Assembly: GCF_034676725.1 (NCBI RefSeq)
Contig: NZ_JAUCBR010000004.1
Span: 318,501 to 382,500, forward strand
Direction: 5' to 3'
Length of the DNA stretch: 64,000 nucleotides
Source: Denitromonas sp.
GTDB taxonomy: Bacteria; Pseudomonadota; Gammaproteobacteria; Burkholderiales; Rhodocyclaceae
Part shown: positions 43,984-52,686 of the stretch, piece after piece
How positions within the stretch are numbered: position 1 is the stretch's first letter
How the letters are laid out: each line of letters starts with the position of its first letter
The notes under the pieces: generated by a model
The model's input: the letters and a program-made list of their open reading frames with translations, nothing else
The model's database searches: none
Told to the model about the DNA's origin: nothing
Made by a program: the position numbers and the translations under genes

Positions 43984-44934
43984 TCAGTCCATGAACAAGG
44001 AGCTCACCGACTCCTCATTGCTGATGCGCAGCATCGTGTCGGCCAGCAGCGAGGCCACCGAGACCTGGCGGATGCGGCCCGTGGCGCGAGCTTCGTCACG
44101 CAGCGGAATGGTGTCGGTCACCACCAGCTCGTCGAGCTCGGAATCGTTGATGCGCGAGATGGCTGCGCCCGAGAGCACCGCATGGGTACAGTAGGCGAGC
44201 ACACGCTTGGCGCCGTTTTCCTTGAGCGCGCTGGCGGCCTTGCACAGTGTGCCGGCGGTATCGACGATGTCGTCCATGATCACGCAGGTGCGGTCCTTGA
44301 CCTCGCCGATGATGTTCATCACTTCGGACACATTGGCTTTCGGACGGCGCTTGTCGATGATCGCCAGGTCGCATTCCATGCGCTTGGCAAAGGCACGCGC
44401 ACGCACCACACCGCCCACGTCGGGCGACACCACCATCAGGTCGGAATACTTCTGCTTGTCCAGATCGGCCAGCAGCACCGGGGCGGCATAGACGTTGTCC
44501 ACCGCGATATCGAAGAAGCCCTGGATCTGGTCCGCGTGCAGGTCCATCGTCAGCAGGCGCTGGACGCCAACGGCTTGCAGCATGTTGGCCACCACCTTGG
44601 CGGTAATGGGCACACGGGCCGAACGGGGGCGGCGGTCCTGGCGGGCATAGCCGAAATACGGGATGGCGGCGGTGATGCGACCGGCCGAGGCACGCTTGAG
44701 CGCGTCGACCAGGATCACCAGTTCCATCAGGTTGTCGTTGGTCGGAACGCAGGTCGGCTGCAGGACGAAAACATCCTTGCCGCGCACGTTTTCCAACAGC
44801 TCGACATTGACCTCACCGTCTGAAAAACGGCCCACCGTCGCCGAGCCGAGCGCCATGCCCAGCCGACGAACCACATCCGAGGCAAGTTTAGGATTGGCGT
44901 TGCCGGTAAAGACCATCAGGCTGCCGTGAGCCAT
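43984..44934 (-). CDS. prs: Ribose-phosphate pyrophosphokinase
   Basis: A 316-residue enzyme that makes PRPP from ribose 5-phosphate and ATP. Motifs include YFGYARQDRRPRSARVPITAKVVANML, the metal/ribose site MDLHADQIQGFFD, and the PRPP-type loop CVIMDDIVDTAGTL. The start at 44934 (MAHGSLMVF) gives the normal length; the longer frame runs towards the tRNA gene. It follows tRNA-Gln on the same strand, the standard betaproteobacterial order. Confidence 0.96.
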   Translation of the reverse strand: MAHGSLMVFTGNANPKLASDVVRRLGMALGSATVGRFSDGEVNVELLENVRGKDVFVLQPTCVPTNDNLMELVILVDALKRASAGRITAAIPYFGYARQDRRPRSARVPITAKVVANMLQAVGVQRLLTMDLHADQIQGFFDIAVDNVYAAPVLLADLDKQKYSDLMVVSPDVGGVVRARAFAKRMECDLAIIDKRRPKANVSEVMNIIGEVKDRTCVIMDDIVDTAGTLCKAASALKENGAKRVLAYCTHAVLSGAAISRINDSELDELVVTDTIPLRDEARATGRIRQVSVASLLADTMLRISNEESVSSLFMD

Positions 44935-45016
44935 ACTGCTTCTCCGATGACAATCAGATTCAGATCGTGGTCGCAAAAACACGTCGGGCAGGCATCAAGC
45001 CTGCCCGACGTCCATG

Positions 45017-45094
45017 CTGGCTGGGGAGGAAGGATTCGAACCCTCGAATGCCGGAATCAAAATCCGGTGCCTTAACCGACTTGGCGACTCCCCA
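45017..45094 (-). tRNA. tRNA-Gln (anticodon TTG), 8-base anticodon loop as sequenced
   Basis: Acceptor TGGGGAG pairs with CTCCCCA, followed by G and encoded CCA. The D arm is GCC...GGC, the T arm is GAGGG-TTCGAAT-CCTTC. The anticodon stem CCGGA/TCCGG encloses TTTTTGAT, eight bases instead of seven. Related genes have four T before GAT, so there is one extra T (one extra A on the plus strand at 45058-45062). Total length is 78 with CCA. The gene lies between ispE and prs, as in relatives. Confidence 0.93.
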
Positions 45095-45112
45095 ATAATC
45101 GTTTCGCGTTGA

Positions 45113-45952
45113 TCACCCCGCCCAGTCATACAGCGGATGCCTGCCGAGGCTTTTCGCTGCCCACGCCTGCCACCGTTCGGGGCACTGCGCGACAACCTGC
45201 CGGGCCTGCGCTTCGTCCCGCATGGGGGCAAACACACAAGCACCCGAACCGGTCATCCGCGCTGACGCGTACTGACTCAACCAGTCGATCGCCAGGGCGA
45301 CCTGCGGGTACCGATCACACACTACCGGCTGCAAGTCATTCCGTGTGGTGTGCATCGCGAAGTCCGGCATTTTGATGATTTCCGTCGAACGCGTCAACTC
45401 CTTCGCAGAAAAGATTTCAGCGGTCGGCACCGACACCCCAGGCGCGAGCACCACATACCATGCCGGCGGCACCGCCATCGGCACCAGCGCCTCGCCAACG
45501 CCCTCGGCAAAGGCATCGCGCCCGAAGACAAAGAACGGCACGTCGGCGCCCAGGCCGAGGCCCAGCGCCTGCAAGCGCTCACGCGTCCAGTCAAGCTGCC
45601 ACAGGCGGTTGAGCGCCAGCAAGGTGGTGGCCGCATCGGAGCTGCCGCCACCGAGCCCGCCGCCCATGGGCAGCACCTTGTCCACCCAGATATCGACCCC
45701 GCAGGACACGCCCGCCTCGGCCTGCAGGCGACGCGCGGCACGCACCACCAGGTCGTCCTCGGGCGGCACGCCGGGCACCACGCTCATCCGCACGATGTCG
45801 CCGTCGTCCCGGCGGCGGAACCGCAGGGTATCGCCCCAGTCGAGCAAGCGGAAGGCGGTCTGCAGGAGGTGGTAGCCATCGGCCCGACGGCCGACGACAT
45901 GCAGGAACAGGTTGAGCTTGGCTGGCGCCAGGCAGGTCAGCGATGCATTCAT
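45113..45952 (-). CDS. ispE: 4-diphosphocytidyl-2-C-methyl-D-erythritol kinase
   Basis: A 279-residue GHMP kinase of the MEP isoprenoid pathway. The substrate segment is APAKLNLFLHVVGRRADGYHLLQT and the ATP loop is LPMGGGLGGGSSDAATTLLALN. The third motif region is SARMTGSGACVFA. The ATG at 45952 overlaps the lolB stop (ATGA). The lolB-ispE-tRNA-prs order is strongly conserved in betaproteobacteria. Confidence 0.96.
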   Translation of the reverse strand: MNASLTCLAPAKLNLFLHVVGRRADGYHLLQTAFRLLDWGDTLRFRRRDDGDIVRMSVVPGVPPEDDLVVRAARRLQAEAGVSCGVDIWVDKVLPMGGGLGGGSSDAATTLLALNRLWQLDWTRERLQALGLGLGADVPFFVFGRDAFAEGVGEALVPMAVPPAWYVVLAPGVSVPTAEIFSAKELTRSTEIIKMPDFAMHTTRNDLQPVVCDRYPQVALAIDWLSQYASARMTGSGACVFAPMRDEAQARQVVAQCPERWQAWAAKSLGRHPLYDWAG

Positions 45953-46515
45953 TGCCACTGGTCGATCAGCAGTTTCAGGCTCACGTCGCCGCGCGACACC
46001 TCGACCAGGCGGGTCGGCGCATCAAAGCCATCGGCGGCATAGCCGCGATAACGGACCTCCCACCCCTGCTCGACCACGCGCAACGGGCGACCGAACGGAT
46101 CGCGCTCGCGGACATCATCGAGGTCCACGACCCCCGCCTGCACCCAGCGCGGCAGCACCGCGATCGGCACATCGGCCCCCAGCATGCGCGCCAGCAGCTC
46201 GTTGAGCGGCGCCACATGCCGCGCGCCATCGGCCAGCTGCAACACCGCCATGCCGCCCGACGCATCCAGTTCGGCCACGGTCTGCCCCAAGGGCGAGAAA
46301 AACTGCCAGCGATCCTGGCCTTCGGCGTGCTGCCAGGCAAATCGGCCATGCACCGCCTCCTCGCCACGCTGGGCGGCCAGACGCCCCGACACATTGAAGG
46401 ACGCCAGCACCGGGCGCTGCAGCATCGACTGAGCGGGCGGCAGCGGTGCGGTCAACGGCGTTGCGCATCCGGCCACCACCAGCGTGGCCGCACACACCAG
46501 GAGCGCGCGGATCAC
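45949..46515 (-). CDS. lolB: Outer membrane lipoprotein receptor LolB
   Basis: A 188-residue lipoprotein that takes lipoproteins from LolA and inserts them in the outer membrane. The signal ends in lipobox VAGC. FNVSGRLAAQRGEEAVHGRFAWQH and WQFFSPLGQTVAELDASGG are the family strands. The GTG start at 46515 overlaps the TPR gene stop (GTGA). It is the middle gene of a coupled TPR-lolB-ispE run. Confidence 0.93.
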   Translation of the reverse strand: MIRALLVCAATLVVAGCATPLTAPLPPAQSMLQRPVLASFNVSGRLAAQRGEEAVHGRFAWQHAEGQDRWQFFSPLGQTVAELDASGGMAVLQLADGARHVAPLNELLARMLGADVPIAVLPRWVQAGVVDLDDVRERDPFGRPLRVVEQGWEVRYRGYAADGFDAPTRLVEVSRGDVSLKLLIDQWQ

Positions 46516-48257
46516 AGGCCGAATCGGCGCATGACCGCCTTCAGCGTGTCGTTCTCCGGGTGCTTGCCGGCGGCCGCCTGCCAGGTCTGGCGCGCGCCCG
46601 CCTGATCACCCAGCGCCCAGATGACCTCGCCCAGATGAGCGGCAATCTCCGGGTCGTCGCGCAGGGTATAGGCTTTTTCGAGAATGCTGCGGGCATCGGC
46701 CAGATGGCCCTGACGGAAACGCACCCAGCCGAGGCTGTCGAGAATGAACGGATCGCCCGGGGCCAGCGCCACCGCCTTGCGAATCAGCCGCTCTGCCTCG
46801 TCCAGGCGCAGGCCGCGGTCGGCGAGCGAGTAGCCGAGGGCGTTGTAGGCGTGGGCGTAGTCGGGCTTGAGCGCGATGATCTTGCGCAAGCGGCCCTCCA
46901 TGGCCTCGATGCGGCCGAGCCGCTCGAGCAGCATGGCCGATTCGTAGAGCAGATCGGTGTTGTCCGGCTCGACTTGCAGGGCGCCGTCGGCTACCTGCAA
47001 GGCGGTATCGATCTGCCCGGCATCGCGCAGCATCTGCGCCTCCAGCAGCAGATAGTTCATCCGCTCGTCGCCGCCCTCGCCCAGCGCCTGCAAGCGCGCC
47101 CGCGCCTCGTCCAGGGCGCCGCCCTGCGCCAGCATGCGGGCAATCTGCAACTGCGCGCGCTCGCGGCGCGGGGACTGGGCCACGGCCTCGTAGTGGGCCA
47201 GCGCGCCGGCTTGATCGCCACGCGCCTCGAAGACCTGTCCGAGCGCCATCTCGATGGCATCCTTGTCCGGGTAGCCGCTGCTCTGCAAGACCTCCAGATG
47301 CTGCTCGGCGCCCGGCAGATCGCCCATCTCGAGGGCGATCATGGCGGCGGCGTAGCGCGAGGACTGGTCATCGGGCTCCTGCGTCAGCACCCGCTCGAAG
47401 GCGGTACGCGCCTCGCCATACTGCTTGGTGCTGACCAGGGCGCGGCCGTAGGCGCGCTGCACCTGCAGGCTGTCGGGATGCCGCTCCAGATAGCCCGCCA
47501 GGGTGCTGACGGCCGCGGCGGGATCGGTGCCGTGCTGGATCTGCGCCTTGAGCAGCAGCGGCTGGTCCCACTCGGGGCGCAAGCGGATCGATTCATCGAG
47601 CGCTGCCAGGCTGGCCGCTTCGTTGCGGGCGGCAAAGGCGGCATGGGCGCGGGCGAAATGCGCTTCGCTGTAGTCGAGATAAGGCTCGGTCACCCGGTCG
47701 ACAATCTGTCGCACCACGTCCTTGTCGGGCATGCGGGCGAGCACCCGATTGAGGCTGAGCAGGTCGCCCGGCAAGCGCGCGCCGGAGGTCGCCAGCGCCT
47801 CGGCCAGGCGCATGGCGATCTGCTCGTTGGAGACATTGGCGCCCCCCAGCGTCCCAGCCAGCACACGCTTGGCATCGGTTGACTCGGGGTCCAGCTCGAC
47901 CCACACGCCGGCCGCCTGCTGAGCGGCGTCCATCCGGCGCGCGTACAAGGCCATCTCGGTGGCTCGCTGGGCGACGCGCACATCGCGCGTCAGTTGCAGC
48001 AGCTCAAGGTAGACAGGGACGGCGACATCGACACGACCGCGGGCGCCGGCAATTTCGGCCAGCAGGACGCCATAGAGCACCTGCGGCGTGAGTTCCTGCC
48101 CCGGCATGCCGACCTGCGGAATTGGCTCGCCTGCCGCCGGCTCGGCCGTGGGCTCGGGCACGGCAGGCTGCGCCTGCGCCGCACAGGGCGCCAGGCCGGC
48201 AGCCATCAGCAGGGCCAGGCGAAGCAGCGGCCGACGGAGCGTCGAAGTCAAAGACAT
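46512..48257 (-). CDS. Exported tetratricopeptide repeat protein
   Basis: A 581-residue protein with a signal peptide (RLALLMAAGLAPCAAQAQ) and a short proline/glutamate-rich stretch. About ten or more TPR-like helical pairs follow across residues 60-575, clearest as AYNALGYSLADRGLRLDEAERLIRKAVALAPGDPFILDSLGWVRFRQGHLADA. TPR proteins upstream of lolB are common in betaproteobacteria, and a link to outer-membrane assembly is plausible but unproven. I chose the ATG at 48257 because the signal starts there. Confidence 0.88.
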   Translation of the reverse strand: MSLTSTLRRPLLRLALLMAAGLAPCAAQAQPAVPEPTAEPAAGEPIPQVGMPGQELTPQVLYGVLLAEIAGARGRVDVAVPVYLELLQLTRDVRVAQRATEMALYARRMDAAQQAAGVWVELDPESTDAKRVLAGTLGGANVSNEQIAMRLAEALATSGARLPGDLLSLNRVLARMPDKDVVRQIVDRVTEPYLDYSEAHFARAHAAFAARNEAASLAALDESIRLRPEWDQPLLLKAQIQHGTDPAAAVSTLAGYLERHPDSLQVQRAYGRALVSTKQYGEARTAFERVLTQEPDDQSSRYAAAMIALEMGDLPGAEQHLEVLQSSGYPDKDAIEMALGQVFEARGDQAGALAHYEAVAQSPRRERAQLQIARMLAQGGALDEARARLQALGEGGDERMNYLLLEAQMLRDAGQIDTALQVADGALQVEPDNTDLLYESAMLLERLGRIEAMEGRLRKIIALKPDYAHAYNALGYSLADRGLRLDEAERLIRKAVALAPGDPFILDSLGWVRFRQGHLADARSILEKAYTLRDDPEIAAHLGEVIWALGDQAGARQTWQAAAGKHPENDTLKAVMRRFGL

Positions 48258-48423
48258 TTCAAATCCCGGGAATCGATGGATCAAGCATGTTGTCGCCCAA
48301 TGGCGTCACTCATCGCTTTGGAGTGCACTTTGTGCGGCTGGTTCGCGGGATGTTAGCAGTTTCGCGGTTTCGGGCAAGCCAGTCGGCGCGCATACAATGC
48401 CACATTCACCGCTGGATTCGCCC

Positions 48424-49236
48424 ATGCCCGAGTTGCCCGAAGTCGAAACCACCCGGCGCGGCCTTGCGCCCCACCTGATCGGCCACAGCGTCCGCCGCGT
48501 GTCCGTGCGCTGCGCCCAGCTCCGCCAACCGGTGCCACCCGAGCTGGGCGCCACACTGACCGGCCAAACCCTGCGCCGGCTCGACCGACGAGCAAAGTAC
48601 CTGCTGTTCGGCTTCGACAGCGGGACATTGCTCGCCCATCTGGGGATGTCGGGCAGCCTTCGGCTGGTCAGGCCGGACACCGCACCGGAAAAGCACGATC
48701 ACGTGGATCTGGACTTCGGCCATCTGACACTGCGCTACCGCGACCCCCGCCGCTTCGGCATGCTGCTGTGGTTGAGCCCGGCGGACGACGGCAGCCCCCT
48801 GCGCGAGCTCGGCCCCGAGCCGCTGGAGGACGCATTCAACGGCGCGTGGCTGCATCGGCACACCCGGGGGCGCAAGACACCGATCAAGACCTGGCTGATG
48901 GACAACCACAATGTGGTCGGCATCGGCAACATCTACGCCGCGGAGAGTCTGTTCCGCGCCCGCATCCACCCGCTCACCCCCGCCGCTCAGCTCGGCCCCC
49001 GGCGCTGCGAGCGACTGGTGCAGTGCATCCGCGACACGCTGGCCGACGCCATCGCGGCGGGCGGCAGCACGCTGCGCGATTTCGTCGGCGGCGACGGCCA
49101 GCCGGGCTACTTCCAGCAGCAGTATTTCGTGTATGGCCGCGACGGCGAGCCATGCCGGATCTGCGCACAACCGATCCGGCGCATCGTCCAGGCGCAGCGC
49201 GCCACCTGCTTCTGCGCCCACTGCCAGCGCCGCTAG
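48424..49236 (+). CDS. mutM: Formamidopyrimidine-DNA glycosylase
   Basis: A 270-residue repair enzyme for 8-oxoguanine. The catalytic N-terminus PELPEVETTRRGL follows the start methionine, which is removed. The helix-two-turn-helix segment is NHNVVGIGNIYAAESLFRARIHP. The zinc finger has CRICAQPI and CFCAHCQR. It is divergent from the TPR gene. Confidence 0.96.
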   Translation: MPELPEVETTRRGLAPHLIGHSVRRVSVRCAQLRQPVPPELGATLTGQTLRRLDRRAKYLLFGFDSGTLLAHLGMSGSLRLVRPDTAPEKHDHVDLDFGHLTLRYRDPRRFGMLLWLSPADDGSPLRELGPEPLEDAFNGAWLHRHTRGRKTPIKTWLMDNHNVVGIGNIYAAESLFRARIHPLTPAAQLGPRRCERLVQCIRDTLADAIAAGGSTLRDFVGGDGQPGYFQQQYFVYGRDGEPCRICAQPIRRIVQAQRATCFCAHCQRR

Positions 49237-49376
49237 CCGCCGTTCGTCGCACACCGGCGACCTTCCGCGCGGCGCGGTGATTTCCGGTTTGGATGGCGCC
49301 CGGCTCGGCGCTATGCTAATAGCTTGCGAGAGACTCGGCCTCGGTGCCGAACACGTTGACACAGACAGGGTTCAGC

Positions 49377-51329
49377 ATGGCACTCATTGACCAGTTTTCC
49401 GAGTACAGTCGCTGGCGCGCCACGGCGGCGCGTACCGTGGGCCAGCTTCGTCACTGGCTGAGCCAGAACGAGATTGGCGACGCCCAGGGCGACCTGCGCC
49501 TGCAATACGTCCTCGATCGCCTGGGCGAAGACAAGCTCACCGTCGCCTTCGTGGCGGAGTTCTCGCGCGGCAAGTCGGAGTTGATCAACGCGCTGTTCTT
49601 CTCCGACTACGGCAACCGCGTGCTGCCCTCGAGCGCCGGGCGCACCACCATGTGCCCGACCGAGCTGCAATGGTCCGAGGGCGACACCCCGCAGATCCGG
49701 CTGCTGCCGATCGACACCCGCAAGGAACACGCCACCGTTGGCGAGCTCAAGCGCTTCCCCGACATGTGGACGCAGTTCCCGCTCGACACCAGTTCATCGA
49801 AGGCCTTGCAGGCGGCCATGGCCCGCGTGGGCGAAACCCGGCAGGTATCGCCTGCCGAAGCCGAGGCGCTGGGTTTCGCGATCGACCCCCAGGGCGAAGG
49901 TGGCCTGCAGCCCGACGACGCCGGGATGGTCGAGATCCCCTGCTGGCGACACGCCATCATCCACTTCCGCCACCCGCTGCTCGAGCAGGGGCTGGTCATC
50001 CTCGACACACCGGGGCTCAACGCCATCGGCGCCGAGCCGGAGCTGACGCTGTCGCTGCTGCCCAATGCGCACGCCGTGCTGTTCATCCTGGCGGCCGACA
50101 CCGGCGTGACCCAGAGCGATCTGTCGGTGTGGCGCGAGTATGTCAACGCCGGCCAGCGCCGCGACGGCCGCCTGGTGGTGCTCAACAAGATCGACAGCCT
50201 GTGGGACGGCCTGCGCGACGACGCCCGCATCAAGGAAGAGCTCGACCGCCAGGTGCAGTCCGTGGCGCGCAACCTCTCGCTCGGTGCGGAGCACATCTTC
50301 CCCATCTCGGCACAGAAAGGCCTGCTGGCACGCATCCAGGGCGATGTCGACCTGCTCGAACGCAGCCAGCTGGTGCGCCTGGAGCGCGCGCTGACCGACC
50401 AGCTGCTGCCGGCCAAGCAACAGATCGTCCGCAACGCCACCCTCGCCGAAACCGAAGACCTGGTCACCCACGCCGACAGCCTGATGGCGACCCGCCTGAC
50501 CGGCGTGCGCGAGCAGCTCAACGAGCTCACCGAGCTGCGCGGCAAGAACCAGAGCGTCATCGAATACATGATGCGCAAGATCCGTTCAGAAAAAGCCGAA
50601 TTCGAAGACGGGCTGAAAAAGTACTACGCCGTACGCAGCGTCTTCACCAGCATGACCAACAACCTGCTCGGCCACCTCGGCCTCGACGCCTTGCGCGACG
50701 AGACCCGCCGCACCCGCGAAGCCATGCTCGACTCAAGCTTCTCGCGCGGGCTGCGCGAGGCGATGGTGGATTTCTTCAAGCACCTGCGCAGCAATCTGCG
50801 CAAGTCGTCCGACGAGGTCGAGGAAATCTCCGGCATGCTCGGCGCCATGTACAAGCGCTTCTCGGTCGAACACGGCCTCAAGCTGGCGCCCCCGTCGGCC
50901 TTCTCCACCTCCCGCTACGAGCGCGAGATCGACCGCCTCGAGCAGGCCTTCAACCACCAGCTCAACACGCCGCTGGCCCTGCTCACCACCGAGAAGCACA
51001 CCCTCACCCAGAAGTTCTTCGAGACCATCGCGGTGCAGGCGCGACGCACCTTCGAGCTGGCCAATCGCGACGTGGAGCACTGGCTGCGGGCCGTGATGTC
51101 GCCACTGGAGACCCAGGTGCGCGAATACCAGCTGCAGCTCAAGCGGCGACTCGAAAGCGTCAAGCGCATCCACCAGGCCACCGATACGCTGGAAGACCGC
51201 ATCATCGAGCTGCAGCAGCAAGAGGATGCTCTGATAAAGCTGCGCACCGATCTCGACGCCGTCGCCGGCGACGTCCGCAAGGCGCTCGGCGCCGTCCCGG
51301 CGCTGACGACCGAGGCCAAGGCCGCCTGA
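49377..51329 (+). CDS. Dynamin-family GTPase
   Basis: A 650-residue large GTPase. G1 is FVAEFSRGKSELINAL, the G2 threonine lies in AGRTTMCPTELQW, G3 is LDTPGLNAIG, and G4 is LNKIDSLWDG. After the G domain (about 45-330) the remainder is helical, with a hydrophobic middle segment (SVFTSMTNNLLGHLGLDAL) and a coiled-coil end (about 560-640). Bacterial dynamin-like proteins remodel or repair membranes. No partner gene is adjacent. The ATG at 49377 is preferred to an in-frame ATG at 49344. Confidence 0.86.
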   Translation: MALIDQFSEYSRWRATAARTVGQLRHWLSQNEIGDAQGDLRLQYVLDRLGEDKLTVAFVAEFSRGKSELINALFFSDYGNRVLPSSAGRTTMCPTELQWSEGDTPQIRLLPIDTRKEHATVGELKRFPDMWTQFPLDTSSSKALQAAMARVGETRQVSPAEAEALGFAIDPQGEGGLQPDDAGMVEIPCWRHAIIHFRHPLLEQGLVILDTPGLNAIGAEPELTLSLLPNAHAVLFILAADTGVTQSDLSVWREYVNAGQRRDGRLVVLNKIDSLWDGLRDDARIKEELDRQVQSVARNLSLGAEHIFPISAQKGLLARIQGDVDLLERSQLVRLERALTDQLLPAKQQIVRNATLAETEDLVTHADSLMATRLTGVREQLNELTELRGKNQSVIEYMMRKIRSEKAEFEDGLKKYYAVRSVFTSMTNNLLGHLGLDALRDETRRTREAMLDSSFSRGLREAMVDFFKHLRSNLRKSSDEVEEISGMLGAMYKRFSVEHGLKLAPPSAFSTSRYEREIDRLEQAFNHQLNTPLALLTTEKHTLTQKFFETIAVQARRTFELANRDVEHWLRAVMSPLETQVREYQLQLKRRLESVKRIHQATDTLEDRIIELQQQEDALIKLRTDLDAVAGDVRKALGAVPALTTEAKAA

Positions 51330-51342
51330 ACGAGGCGCGATC

Positions 51343-51375
51343 AAAAAAAGCGAGGCCGAAACGCCTCGCTTTTTT
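51343..51375. terminator. Bidirectional intrinsic terminator between dynamin and ferredoxin genes
   Basis: GCGAGGC (51350-51356) and GCCTCGC (51363-51369) with loop CGAAAC, flanked by seven A and six T. It ends both convergent genes. Confidence 0.93.
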
Positions 51376-51391
51376 CATGGGGCCGACGGGG

Positions 51392-51643
51392 TCAGCCCTT
51401 GCTGGTCAGCTTGACGAACTTCTCCATCAGCTGCTCCTGCGTCTCGGGACGCTCGGGGTCCAGCGGGATACAGTTGACCGGGCACACCTGCTGGCACTGC
51501 GGCTCATCGAAATGGCCAACGCACTCGGTGCACTTGTCGGGGTCGATTTCATAGATCTCGTCCCCCTGGTAAATCGCGTTGTTCGGGCATTCCGGCTCAC
51601 ACACATCACAGTTGATGCATTCGTCGGTAATCATCAGGGCCAT
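51392..51643 (-). CDS. YfhL-type ferredoxin with two [4Fe-4S] clusters
   Basis: An 83-residue ferredoxin. The first cluster motif is CINCDVCEPEC; the second has the extended spacing CTECVGHFDEPQCQQVC typical of YfhL/Alvin ferredoxins. It transfers electrons at very low potential. It follows coaD by 15 bp and belongs to the rsmD-coaD-fdx run common in betaproteobacteria. Confidence 0.95.
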   Translation of the reverse strand: MALMITDECINCDVCEPECPNNAIYQGDEIYEIDPDKCTECVGHFDEPQCQQVCPVNCIPLDPERPETQEQLMEKFVKLTSKG

Positions 51644-51658
51644 GACTCAATCCTCTCC

Positions 51659-52150
51659 TTATGGCTTCCGCTCAAGCTTCAACCGAAGCCGCTCCAATAC
51701 GCTCGGCTGAACAAACTGACTGACATCGCCCCCAAAGCGCGCGATCTCACGCACCATGGTGGCGGAAATAAACATGTACTCTTCGTCGGGCGTCAGGAAT
51801 ACGGTTTCGACATCCGGAAAGAGCTTGCGGTTCATGCCCGCCATCTGGAACTCGTACTCGAAGTCCGACACGGCGCGCAGGCCGCGCAGGATAACGCGTG
51901 CGTCGCGCGCTTGCACGAAATCCATCAACAAACCGCTAAATCCAACCACCTCGACGTTGTCGTAGGCGGCCAGCACCGTCCGCGCCAGATCGACCCGCTC
52001 CTCCAGCGTGAAGATCGGCCCCTTGGAGGCACTGGCGGCCACGGCCACGACGACCTTGCGAAACAGCAAGGAGGCGCGCCGAACCAGATCCTCGTGCCCC
52101 CGCGTGAGCGGATCAAAGGTCCCCGGGTAGATCACCGTCCCGTCTATCAT
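51659..52150 (-). CDS. coaD: Phosphopantetheine adenylyltransferase
   Basis: A 163-residue enzyme that makes dephospho-CoA from phosphopantetheine and ATP. The nucleotidyltransferase motif is YPGTFDPLTRGHEDLV, and the second is YMFISATMVREIA. LRGLRAVSDFEYEFQMAGMNR is the phosphopantetheine region. The ATG at 52150 overlaps the rsmD stop. Confidence 0.96.
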   Translation of the reverse strand: MIDGTVIYPGTFDPLTRGHEDLVRRASLLFRKVVVAVAASASKGPIFTLEERVDLARTVLAAYDNVEVVGFSGLLMDFVQARDARVILRGLRAVSDFEYEFQMAGMNRKLFPDVETVFLTPDEEYMFISATMVREIARFGGDVSQFVQPSVLERLRLKLERKP

Positions 52151-52686
52151 TCCGCTGGTCTCCGCATCAACTGGTAGCACACCTGCCCGACTTTTCCTGA
52201 CCGCTCGAGGTCGCACCCGGCCAGGGACTCGACCGGCGCTTCCGCCTCGACATACAGCCAGCCACCGGGCCGCAACAGCCCGGCAATCATCGGCTCGATT
52301 CGCGCCAGCCAGCCCTTGTGATACGGGGGGTCGAGAAAGACCAGATCATAGGCTTGCCGCACGGACGCTGCGAATTTTACCGCATCGCCGCGAAACACAC
52401 CTACTTGGCTTGCACCGAGCGCCTTCACATGTTGCTGCAACACCGCAACGGCGCGCGGGTCGTATTCCACCAGATCGACCTGTACTGCGCCGCGCGAGGC
52501 CGCCTCCAGGCCCATGGCGCCGGTGCCGGCAAACAGGTCGAGGCAACGCCAGCCGGTCAGATCCTGGCCAAGCCAGTTGAACACCGTCTCGCGCACCCGG
52601 TCCGGCGTTGGCCGCAGGCCGGGTACGCTGGCCACCGACAGCAGCCGCGAGCGCCACTGCCCGCCAACAATGCGCAGGCGGCTCAC
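52147..52686 (-). CDS. rsmD: 16S rRNA (guanine(966)-N(2))-methyltransferase
   Basis: A 179-residue SAM enzyme. The SAM site is LDLFAGTGAMGLEAASRG and the catalytic motif is FLDPPYHKG. The opening RIVGGQWRSRLL and TPDRVRETVFNWL are the RsmD hallmark. It starts with GTG at 52686, overlapping the stop of the peptidase gene (GTGA). Confidence 0.95.
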   Translation of the reverse strand: MSRLRIVGGQWRSRLLSVASVPGLRPTPDRVRETVFNWLGQDLTGWRCLDLFAGTGAMGLEAASRGAVQVDLVEYDPRAVAVLQQHVKALGASQVGVFRGDAVKFAASVRQAYDLVFLDPPYHKGWLARIEPMIAGLLRPGGWLYVEAEAPVESLAGCDLERSGKVGQVCYQLMRRPAE

